Below, piece after piece: positions 1 through 6,883 of a DNA stretch of 64,000 bases. The stretch spans positions 310,001-374,000 of the forward strand of contig NZ_JBHMFD010000007.1 in the NCBI RefSeq assembly GCF_042427575.1. Reading direction: 5' to 3'. Source of the DNA: Bergeyella porcorum (GTDB taxonomy: Bacteria > Bacteroidota > Bacteroidia > Flavobacteriales > Weeksellaceae). Each line of letters starts with the position of its first letter. Position 1 is the first letter of the stretch. The position numbers and the translations under genes were made by a program. The notes beneath the pieces were generated by a model. That model worked only from the letters and a program-made list of their open reading frames with translations, did no database searches and was not told the DNA's origin.

Positions 1-729
1 CAAACGGCAGCGTTCAATTCCACCGTTTCAGGCTATATAGATGAGGGAACATCTTATCTGAAATTGAAGGAAATCAATGAACAATTGGTAGTACAGAATA
101 AGGAGCTGATGGAGCAACTCTATGGAAAACAAGGTGGAGGAAGAGCTGTAATAAGAAATGTGCACGATACTATAGGAGGTGGACAGGTGTTTAATATCAT
201 TGATGGAGAGATTGTTTATAACAGTATCAATAGGAAGGACAATTATTTCACCATCAACAGAGGTAAACTTCACGGTGTAGGGCCTCAGATGGGTGTTATT
301 TCTCCTAGGGGAATAGCAGGAATTGTGGTTAATCATACAGAACGCTATGCCTTGGTACAGTCTATACTAAGTACCAATAAGATAAAAATCAATGCCGCAC
401 TGAAAAACTCTGGGCATTTCGGGACGCTCACTTGGAGAGGAGATGATGCTCGATTGATGCACCTTTCCGATATTCCCAAATATGTTCCTCTAAAAGTAGG
501 TGATACTGTGATTACAGATGGTAAGTCTTCCATCTTTCCACAAGGCATTATGATAGGTAAAGTAGCCGGTTATCAGGTGGATAGCAAGACAGGGTTTTGG
601 GATATCTCGGTGGAACTGAGCGAGTCTATGGGGAACCTTAGCAAAGTCTATGTTGTGAGAAACCTAAAGAAAAAAGAGATTGATAAAATACAAGATACCC
701 TAAACGCCGCATTGAAGAAAAATGATTAG
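1..729 (+). CDS. mreC: Rod shape-determining protein MreC, 5'-truncated by the window edge
   Basis: MreC is the inner-membrane/periplasmic scaffold of the cell-elongation machinery and links MreB to the wall synthases. The frame is open from base 1 (first residues QTAAFNSTVSGYI), so the N-terminal membrane anchor and start codon lie outside the window and about 242 residues remain. A short helical stretch (residues near LKEINEQLVVQNKELMEQL) is followed by the beta-rich MreC domain, with family-typical stretches such as the GVISPRGIAGIVV region and the VGDTVITDG turn. It overlaps mreD by 8 bases, and mrdA and rodA follow, the standard mre operon order. The identification is firm. Only the start is missing. 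Confidence 0.95.
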   Translation, partial: QTAAFNSTVSGYIDEGTSYLKLKEINEQLVVQNKELMEQLYGKQGGGRAVIRNVHDTIGGGQVFNIIDGEIVYNSINRKDNYFTINRGKLHGVGPQMGVISPRGIAGIVVNHTERYALVQSILSTNKIKINAALKNSGHFGTLTWRGDDARLMHLSDIPKYVPLKVGDTVITDGKSSIFPQGIMIGKVAGYQVDSKTGFWDISVELSESMGNLSKVYVVRNLKKKEIDKIQDTLNAALKKND

Positions 730-1228
730 CAGAAATATTGCAACCGACCTATTGGTAATCGCTGTCTTGGTAGCGTTACAGATATTTGTTCTCAATAGAA
801 TTACGCTATTTGGGAAGTACACCCCCGTGCTTTATCCTGCGTTTGTGATGTTTTACCCTTTTTTCAGAAATAGATTTGTATTCTTAGGTTTAAGTTTTGT
901 TTTAGGGCTAAGCATTGATGCTTTTCTTGGAACTTGGGGAATCAACGCCTTTGCTACCACAGCCATTGCGTATTTTAGAACCATTATTTTCAGAACATCT
1001 ACGGATACCTCCACAGATTTTTTCTCTTTTCTTACTTTGCAATGGTCTCAGTTTTTATTTTTCATACTTTCCAGTATTTTTTTGCATCAAATGATTGTAC
1101 AGTATATTGAGTTTTTTAAACTTAGCCGATTTTTTGAAGTCTTTTTCAATATTTTAGCCTCTAGTCTTATATCATTTGTGTTTATTTTGGTTTATGCCTT
1201 AGCATTTAAAATCAAGCAAAAAGTGTGA
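722..1228 (+). CDS. mreD: Rod shape-determining protein MreD
   Basis: MreD is a small polytopic inner-membrane component of the elongasome, acting with MreC and the PBP2/RodA synthase pair. The 168-residue product is almost entirely hydrophobic, with about five predicted membrane segments and the family-like LGLSIDAFLGTWGINA region near residues 56-75. The ATG lies inside the last codons of mreC (8-base overlap), and the stop TGA overlaps the GTG start of mrdA by four bases, so translation is probably coupled along the operon. Sequence conservation in MreD is low, and the assignment rests on hydrophobicity, length and position as much as on motifs. Confidence 0.92.
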   Translation: MISRNIATDLLVIAVLVALQIFVLNRITLFGKYTPVLYPAFVMFYPFFRNRFVFLGLSFVLGLSIDAFLGTWGINAFATTAIAYFRTIIFRTSTDTSTDFFSFLTLQWSQFLFFILSSIFLHQMIVQYIEFFKLSRFFEVFFNILASSLISFVFILVYALAFKIKQKV

Positions 1229-3285
1229 AATCTCAGTATCTTAAAATTACCATCGTTTTATCCGTCCTTGCTGTAATCTTTATCGCAAGGCTTGCTTATT
1301 TACAGCTGTTCACAGACCGATATGCCCTGAATGCCGCCAATACTTCCATCAAAATAGAGTACACTATCCCACAGCGTGGGATTATTTTGGATAGAAATGG
1401 AAGAATCTTGGTGAGTAATATGCCTTCATACGAAATATCCTTTACCCAAGCTTTATTAAAACCAGATTTTGATACCATTGGTTTTTGTAAACTGATGAAC
1501 ATCAGCAAAGAGGATTTTATTCAAAGGATTAAGACTATTAAAAAAGAAAAATACTACTCTCGCGTCACCCCGATGACTTTTATGAAAAACATCACCCGAG
1601 AGGAGATTGCCCGTATCCAAGAAATCATCTTTAAATATCCTGCCTTCAGTATCGTAGAACGCCCTCAGAGACAATACGAAGTTTCCACCTCTGGAAACCT
1701 ACTAGGCTATACCAATGAAGTGGGAGAAAATGACATCAAAAAAGATTCCCTCTATTACCTCCCTGGTGATAACATCGGGAAATCTGGGGTGGAAAAATCC
1801 TACGAAAAAGAACTGAGAGGGATAAAAGGCGTAAAGTATGTTCAGAAAGATATCAAACTGAGAAGCATCGGCTCTTATAAAAATGGAGAATTGGATAGAG
1901 AAGTGGTTTCTGGTAAAGACATTACCCTTACCATAGACTATGATTTGCAGAAGATGGCAGAGGAAATGCTGGTGAACAAAAGAGGAGCCATAGTAGCATT
2001 AGACCCTAATAACGGGGAGATTCTTGTTTTGGCAACAGGACCAGATATAGACCCTAATCTCTTTGCAGGGCCAGATAAATCTAAACATATCAATCAATTG
2101 CTGAGAGATGATTTTAATACTCCAATGTTTGACCGCTCTACACAATCTGCCCATATGCCTGGTTCTACATTCAAAATGTTTACCGCTTTGGCAGGAATGC
2201 AAATGGGTGTAATGACGGATAAAACCATTTTCCCTTGCGGTGGAGGATTTAATTACCAAGGACTTAGAATCAAAGGGCACGGTGGTGCAGACCCGCTGAT
2301 ACCCGCCATTAAAGTATCCAGCAACTGTTACTTTTCATATGCCTTCTTGGCGATGGTCAATAAATACCCTGGCAATCCGTCCAAAGGTGTGGATGAATGG
2401 AAAAAAATAATGGAAAGTTTCGGCTTCGGAACATACTTGAACAACGACCTTGCAACGGGCGTGAAGGGAAGAATCCCTAATGGGGAGTTTTATGAAAAAA
2501 GAATGGCTGCCATCTATAAGGCAAGTGGCTCAAAAGCAGACCCTAAAAAATGGAATCCTCTCACCACAGGAGCTGTTTTTAATGGAATGGGACAAGGCGA
2601 TGTGATGCTTACACCACTTCAGTTAGCCAATGGCGTGGCCGCTATTGCCAATAGAGGATGGTTTTATACGCCTCACATAGTGAAATCTATTGATGGAAAA
2701 CCAAATCCTGACCCTCGCTTTAAAGAAAAGAAAAAAACATTGGTAGATGCCAAGCATTATGAATCTGTATTGAAAGGAATGGAACAAGTGGTCTTAGCAG
2801 GAACCGCAAGGGGGCTTCGCTCCACAGAGTTTACTCAATTGGCAAAGACGGGTACAGCACAAGTGCCGCAAGGGAAAGACAACTCGGTGTTTGTATTAAT
2901 AGCTCCTGCGGATAAGCCTAAAATAGTCGTTGTAGCACTGATGGAACACGCTGGTTTTGGAGCAACTTGGGCGGGACCTGCCAGTACGGTAATTGCAGAA
3001 AAGTATCTAACGGGAACCTTGAAGCGTGAGCATCTTTATAAAAAAATGGTGAATGCCAGCTTTATGCCTGAATACCGCAGACAATGGATTGCAGACCAGA
3101 AGAGAAAGGGGCTTTATAAAGAACCTAACAAAGACTCTCTAAAAATAGTTTCCATAGAGGATAGCCTGAAAATGGTAACAGACCAAAAGAAAAGAGAAAA
3201 CCTCATCAAAAGAAGAGATTCTCTAAAAATATTGCTGAAGAATAATAAGATAACCCCAATCAAAAATAATAATAAACGCCAATAA
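1225..3285 (+). CDS. mrdA: Penicillin-binding protein 2 (peptidoglycan transpeptidase)
   Basis: Class B penicillin-binding protein that crosslinks peptidoglycan during lateral wall growth, as partner of the glycosyltransferase RodA. The 686 residues contain an N-terminal membrane anchor (about 7-25), a dimerisation/pedestal domain starting at the PQRGIILDRNGR motif near residue 49, and a transpeptidase domain with all three penicilloyl-serine motifs: STFK (nucleophile Ser314, Lys317), SSN (365-367) and KTGT (541-544). A GTG start overlapping the mreD stop gives the expected N-terminus. The C-terminal tail after about residue 610 is Lys-rich and repetitive (DSLK and SLKI units at 638-675), typical of variable tails. 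It is periplasmic and a beta-lactam target. Confidence 0.96.
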   Translation: MKSQYLKITIVLSVLAVIFIARLAYLQLFTDRYALNAANTSIKIEYTIPQRGIILDRNGRILVSNMPSYEISFTQALLKPDFDTIGFCKLMNISKEDFIQRIKTIKKEKYYSRVTPMTFMKNITREEIARIQEIIFKYPAFSIVERPQRQYEVSTSGNLLGYTNEVGENDIKKDSLYYLPGDNIGKSGVEKSYEKELRGIKGVKYVQKDIKLRSIGSYKNGELDREVVSGKDITLTIDYDLQKMAEEMLVNKRGAIVALDPNNGEILVLATGPDIDPNLFAGPDKSKHINQLLRDDFNTPMFDRSTQSAHMPGSTFKMFTALAGMQMGVMTDKTIFPCGGGFNYQGLRIKGHGGADPLIPAIKVSSNCYFSYAFLAMVNKYPGNPSKGVDEWKKIMESFGFGTYLNNDLATGVKGRIPNGEFYEKRMAAIYKASGSKADPKKWNPLTTGAVFNGMGQGDVMLTPLQLANGVAAIANRGWFYTPHIVKSIDGKPNPDPRFKEKKKTLVDAKHYESVLKGMEQVVLAGTARGLRSTEFTQLAKTGTAQVPQGKDNSVFVLIAPADKPKIVVVALMEHAGFGATWAGPASTVIAEKYLTGTLKREHLYKKMVNASFMPEYRRQWIADQKRKGLYKEPNKDSLKIVSIEDSLKMVTDQKKRENLIKRRDSLKILLKNNKITPIKNNNKRQ

Positions 3286-3291
3286 AAAACA

Positions 3292-4521
3292 ATGAACTGG
3301 ACACAAGGATTGGATAAATTGGGACTTGGGCTGTATATGATGATTTGCATCTTCGCGATTGCAAATATCTACAGTGTGGAGGCAGAGCTCGGAAAAAAAC
3401 AATTGATATTTTTCTGTATTTCTCTGGTGGTAGGGTTCATTATTTTCGTAACGAGAACTAAGTTTTTTGAGAATCTTGCGGGAATTTTTTACATTGGTGG
3501 CGTATTGCTTTTAGTGGGTTTATTTCCTTTCGGAACTGAAATTCTTGGACAGAAAAACTGGTATAAATTCGGGAGTATTACAATGCAGCCTGTAGAGTTT
3601 GCGAAGATAGGTACCGCCCTGATGTTGTCCAACTATGTTGCCAATCCAGATTTTAATTTAAAGTATAAAAAATCACTATGGACCTCCATTCTCATCATTG
3701 GGATTCCTGCGGTGGTGGTATTAGCCATTCCAGATGTAGGTTCTCTATTGGTTTTTGGGGCGTTTGTTATTGCTTTATATCGCGAAGGATTGAGTGGCTG
3801 GGTCTTTGGTGTAGTTGCCATTTTTGCAGCGGTATTTCTTACCTCCATTGCTATTAATCCGTGGTATGTGATTTTAGGGATGGTATCATTAGTTGGAATT
3901 TTGATTTTATTCAATCAAAGTAGAATCAGTTGGAATATTATTACCATATCTTCCATTGTGGGGGTAGTGGGCGTGCTATCTGCTTTGGCATTGGCTACGC
4001 CTACGGTATTAGAAAAGCTTCCGAAACATCAGCGAGAAAGAATAGAGGTCCTTTATAAAGGTGAAAAAGCGTTTAGAGATACTTCGGGGTATAATCTTTT
4101 GTATTCTAAAACGGCGATAGGCTCTGGTGGCTTCTTTGGAAAAGGTTATCAGCAAGGCTCTGTAACGAAGGGGAAATTTGTGCCAGAGCAACAGACCGAC
4201 TATATCTTTTGCACCGTGGGCGAAGAGTGGGGCTTCTTAGGAAGTACTATCCTGATTATTGCCTATGCCATCTATATCGGTAGGATTTATTATTTATCCG
4301 AAACCCAAAAAACCGTTTTCAATAGGGTGTTTGGCTATTCTTTCGCTTCTATTTTACTGTTGCATTTTACCATTAATATTGGGATGGTGATGGGGCTTTT
4401 CCCTACGGTAGGGATTCCATTGCCGTATTTCAGCTATGGTGGAAGTTCCCTTTTGGCATTTTCCATAATGACGGCTATTTTCTTCAAGCTCAATTACGCC
4501 GATAAAAACAGCCTAGTGTAA
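3292..4521 (+). CDS. rodA: Peptidoglycan glycosyltransferase RodA (SEDS family)
   Basis: SEDS-family lipid II polymerase that forms the elongasome synthase with PBP2. The 409-residue polytopic protein has about ten hydrophobic segments. The QKNWYKFGSITMQPVEFAK stretch (near 84-104) and the FPTVGIPLPYFSYGGSS stretch (near 373-390) are SEDS signatures, and the large extracytoplasmic loop contains YQQGSVTKGKFVPEQQTDYIF. It starts six bases after the mrdA stop and is the last gene of the mre operon. No terminator follows closely. The first strong hairpin is about 415 bases downstream at 4937-4970. Confidence 0.96.
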   Translation: MNWTQGLDKLGLGLYMMICIFAIANIYSVEAELGKKQLIFFCISLVVGFIIFVTRTKFFENLAGIFYIGGVLLLVGLFPFGTEILGQKNWYKFGSITMQPVEFAKIGTALMLSNYVANPDFNLKYKKSLWTSILIIGIPAVVVLAIPDVGSLLVFGAFVIALYREGLSGWVFGVVAIFAAVFLTSIAINPWYVILGMVSLVGILILFNQSRISWNIITISSIVGVVGVLSALALATPTVLEKLPKHQRERIEVLYKGEKAFRDTSGYNLLYSKTAIGSGGFFGKGYQQGSVTKGKFVPEQQTDYIFCTVGEEWGFLGSTILIIAYAIYIGRIYYLSETQKTVFNRVFGYSFASILLLHFTINIGMVMGLFPTVGIPLPYFSYGGSSLLAFSIMTAIFFKLNYADKNSLV

Positions 4522-4680
4522 AAAGGAGTAATTTTTTATTGTGCACTTTTTAGCAAGATTTATATATTGATTATTTCTAATAAATCAATGAATATTCAAT
4601 ATACAATGTAAAATATTGAAAAATCATCACAAATAAAATTATTTCAAAGTAATTTCAATTGAATTTTATTCCACACATTA

Positions 4681-4878
4681 TGTTTGAAACAAAATGCAAC
4701 TGTAGGAAAGCCCAAACAATGATGTTTGTCATAAAATGCAAGCGTATGTAAAGCCCCGCAACTTGTTTGAAATAAAATGCAGCCGCAAGAAAGCCCAAAC
4801 AATGATGTTTGTCATAAAATGCAAGCGTATGTATAGCCCCACAACTTGTTTGAAACAAAATGCAATTGCAGGAAAGCT
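4681..4878. repeat. Higher-order tandem repeat: alternating 42/41-bp units, 83-bp period
   Basis: Five units, each starting TGTTTG, begin at 4681, 4723, 4764, 4806 and 4847. Units 1, 3 and 5 are one type (TGTTTGAAA...AAAATGCA..., 42 bp) and units 2 and 4 another (TGTTTGTCATAAAATGCAAG..., 41 bp, differing at two positions), so the array is two copies of an 83-bp A+B pair plus a partial third A unit. A and B share the TGTTTG..ATAAAATGCA core, which implies an older duplication of a ~41-bp unit followed by duplication of the pair. Function is unknown. Confidence 0.9.
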
Positions 4879-4936
4879 TAAATCATAAGGTTTATTTAGA
4901 ACAACGTCCTTTTGAAAACAAATAAGTAATGAAAAC

Positions 4937-4970
4937 AAAAAATCCACAGAAAAACTTCTATGGATTTTTT
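4937..4970. terminator. Bidirectional intrinsic terminator
   Basis: Arms of ten bases (4937-4946 and 4961-4970) pair perfectly, with four more pairs inside (4948-4951 with 4956-4959) and A/T runs at both edges, so it can work on either strand. It lies 22 bases beyond the left direct-repeat copy of the lepA 3' end, which suggests it was the lepA terminator before the cassette was inserted. Confidence 0.8.
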
Positions 4971-4991
4971 AAATTTATCAATGTAATGAAT

Positions 4992-5040
4992 CTCTAATCA
5001 TTCAGTTTCAACACCGCCATAAATGCTGATTGTGGTACTT
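4992..5040. repeat. Left copy of the lepA 3'-end direct repeat
   Basis: This 49-bp copy matches 6835-6883 at 48 positions (the difference is T5033 versus C6876). Here it encodes the last codons of the small nuclease-like protein in a different frame from that used by lepA. Confidence 0.93.
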
Positions 5041-5543
5041 TGATATTTCTTAAAATAGTTATTTATCAGGTCTTGCAAATCCATTGCAACATAGTTGTTA
5101 GGTATTTTAGGAATCATTCTTTGCAATCTGTTTATTGCTTGTTGCACTTTATTATGCTGAAATACAAAAATATGTTCATTATGTATAGGAATTGAATTAC
5201 CTAAAAAAACAATAGAATCATTTACTTTTTTTACTAAGTTTTCTCTACTTAAATTATCAGGATTTATGAAATTAAGTTTGAAATCCACCAAAACCATTTC
5301 ACTATTATTATTCTCAGATATAGCAAAAGTAATATCCATTGATTTTGGTCTTTCTTCTCCTACCTCTATTGATTTTTTATCCTTAGCACAATCTAAATTC
5401 AAAACATCTACATCATTCAATAAATTAGGTATTTGCGATAAAGATTTATCTTCATTCTTCACTACTTCATTAAAATCTTGAATACAACAAGGATAAGTAG
5501 TAGAAACAGGATGATTTATTGTTTTCTGTTTATCATACTTCAT
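4998..5543 (-). CDS. Small protein with a PD-(D/E)xK-like motif, partner of the upstream ATPase
   Basis: I do not recognise a named family for this 181-residue protein. What can be seen is an acidic/Lys-rich region with Glu60-Glu63, then Asp70 in KSMDITFAI, then VDFK (Asp87, Lys89) at the end of a hydrophobic strand. This E..D..DxK spacing is that of PD-(D/E)xK nucleases, so a DNA- or RNA-cleaving effector is a reasonable inference. The start codon lies inside the end of the ATPase gene (11-base overlap), implying translational coupling and a joint function. The last ~14 residues are read from the duplicated lepA 3' end in another frame, so the original C-terminus was probably replaced on insertion. 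Nuclease activity is inferred, not shown. Confidence 0.6.
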   Translation of the reverse strand: MKYDKQKTINHPVSTTYPCCIQDFNEVVKNEDKSLSQIPNLLNDVDVLNLDCAKDKKSIEVGEERPKSMDITFAISENNNSEMVLVDFKLNFINPDNLSRENLVKKVNDSIVFLGNSIPIHNEHIFVFQHNKVQQAINRLQRMIPKIPNNYVAMDLQDLINNYFKKYQSTTISIYGGVETE

Positions 5544-6801
5544 CTCCTCCTCCGTATTGGTTTATTCTATCTAATGCAATATTAAATGAGCCAAAAATAG
5601 GATCAATTTCCTTTCCTAAATCCTTATAATTATAAGTAAATGTCTCTTTTTCTCTTTCGGCAAGATAGAAATTAACATTATCTAATATTCCTTCTTTTTC
5701 GGAGATATAGCGAATAGCACTCACCATATCAGGATTATGACTTGCTAAAACGAATTTCACGCCCAAATGTTTGTTCAATTTTACAATAATTCTTGCATAT
5801 TCTACAATCCATTGAGGGTGCAGGTTGGATTCTGGTTCATCTATAATAAGCAAAGTATTCTTAGTGAGATGCCCCCCTTTCAATAATAATTGCAAAATAG
5901 AAAAGGCTTTAATCCCTGTGGCTACATCCAATAAGTCAAAAGTTTTTCCATCTATTCTTTTATACTTGAAATCATCATCAAATAAATCATCCTCTATATA
6001 AACATCTCCATTGATAATTTTAGAAATATCCTCTATATCTTCACTAATATTATTTTTATTACTATCACTTAATAATATATTCAAATCATCCCAATGTGTA
6101 TTTTTATCTTCCACAGTAATACTCATAGGTGTATCTATATATACACAATTTCTTATAGTATAAGGAATCGATAAATTACTTTTACTCAAAGAGACGATAA
6201 TATCATTAAACTCAAGAACCTCAAACCGACTAGGTAATTTACTGCCTGAAAACTCCTTAGAAAGTTCATTGATGAATAAAGAAATAGGTCTAGATTGCTT
6301 TTTACCATCAGCTTCCTTAAATTGATTTGTAATAAATTCTTGTATTTTTTCAAACCCTTTTTCTTCAGATATATTATCTCCTAGTACATCTTCTGTAATC
6401 TTGATTATTCTATTCCATCTAGGATTATCTACATCTAGAACATTATACTCTGTGAATAAGTGCTCAATTTTATCAATTAAGCTCACCCAATCTTGATATG
6501 AAGTATTTCTTCTTATCTTTCTAATATCTTCTCTTATTTCTCTTCTATCTCTTTGGGGTAGTTTACTTTCTTGTATGAGAATTTCAAGATAAAGTAATAT
6601 AGAATTTAATTTACCTATTAACTGGTTATCTACTATAGACTCATAATTAGAAACCGTTTTATACAAAAAGTATAATAATTTAGAAAGCGTACTCTTACCA
6701 CTTCCGTTTTCTCCTGCTACAAGAGTTATCCCATCTATTTTGATTTCCGCCTTACGGATGGCACGGAAATTTTCTATATTAATTCTTACATTTGAAGACA
6801 T
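5533..6801 (-). CDS. AAA/ABC-type ATPase of the OLD/RecF-like class, probable defence ATPase
   Basis: A 422-residue cytoplasmic ATPase beginning with the NFRAIRKAEIKIDGITLVAG strand pair typical of SMC/RecF/OLD-like proteins. Walker A is GENGSGKST (30-38). A signature-like ATGIKAF lies at 294-300, Walker B is LLIIDEPE (Asp321, Glu322), the D-loop region is SNLHPQW, and a switch His sits in LASHNPD (His355). The middle (about 45-280) is helical and charged, as in families where it forms a coiled coil. It begins 35 bases after the lepA stop with no terminator between, so lepA read-through may express it. It is followed with overlap by the nuclease-like gene. ATPase/effector pairs of this form are common in phage defence. 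It is not clearly Gabija, Septu, PARIS or Lamassu. Confidence 0.75.
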   Translation of the reverse strand: MSSNVRINIENFRAIRKAEIKIDGITLVAGENGSGKSTLSKLLYFLYKTVSNYESIVDNQLIGKLNSILLYLEILIQESKLPQRDRREIREDIRKIRRNTSYQDWVSLIDKIEHLFTEYNVLDVDNPRWNRIIKITEDVLGDNISEEKGFEKIQEFITNQFKEADGKKQSRPISLFINELSKEFSGSKLPSRFEVLEFNDIIVSLSKSNLSIPYTIRNCVYIDTPMSITVEDKNTHWDDLNILLSDSNKNNISEDIEDISKIINGDVYIEDDLFDDDFKYKRIDGKTFDLLDVATGIKAFSILQLLLKGGHLTKNTLLIIDEPESNLHPQWIVEYARIIVKLNKHLGVKFVLASHNPDMVSAIRYISEKEGILDNVNFYLAEREKETFTYNYKDLGKEIDPIFGSFNIALDRINQYGGGDEV

Positions 6802-6834
6802 AGCTTAAATTTTATATTTATTGGTTGCCGGCTG

Positions 6835-6883
6835 CTCTAATCATTCAGTTTCAACACCGCCATAAATGCTGATTGCGGTACTT
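6835..6883. repeat. Right copy of the lepA 3'-end direct repeat (inside lepA)
   Basis: This is the copy used by lepA itself. It contains the lepA stop (6837-6839) and the codons for the C-terminal QSAFMAVLKLND. Its partner is 4992-5040. Confidence 0.93.

Larger units (their letters stand above)
4522..4991. other. Intergenic region between rodA and the ATPase/nuclease cassette
   Basis: About 470 bases without a convincing gene. The first 160 bases are plain AT-rich sequence. 4681-4878 is an 83-bp higher-order tandem repeat. 4937-4970 is a strong bidirectional terminator, and the left copy of the lepA 3'-end repeat begins at 4992. Short minus-strand open frames across the repeat merely translate the repeat unit. 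Confidence 0.8.
4992..6883 (-). mobile_element. Cassette of two genes bracketed by 49-bp direct repeats at the lepA 3' end
   Basis: The interval starts and ends with nearly identical 49-bp sequences (4992-5040 and 6835-6883, one mismatch) that correspond to the last codons of lepA plus a few bases. Between them lie an ATPase gene and a small PD-(D/E)xK-like gene, both reading away from lepA. The repeat boundaries are sharp: bases 4991/6834 and 5041/6884 differ. No recombinase gene is present. The simplest reading is insertion into the end of lepA with duplication of the target. A mechanism is not visible. Confidence 0.6.

Noticed and set aside
4655..4947. Two minus-strand open frames across the 83-bp repeat (LHFMTNIIVWAFL units)
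   Set aside because: They only translate the repeat in two frames, lack start context and have no family match.
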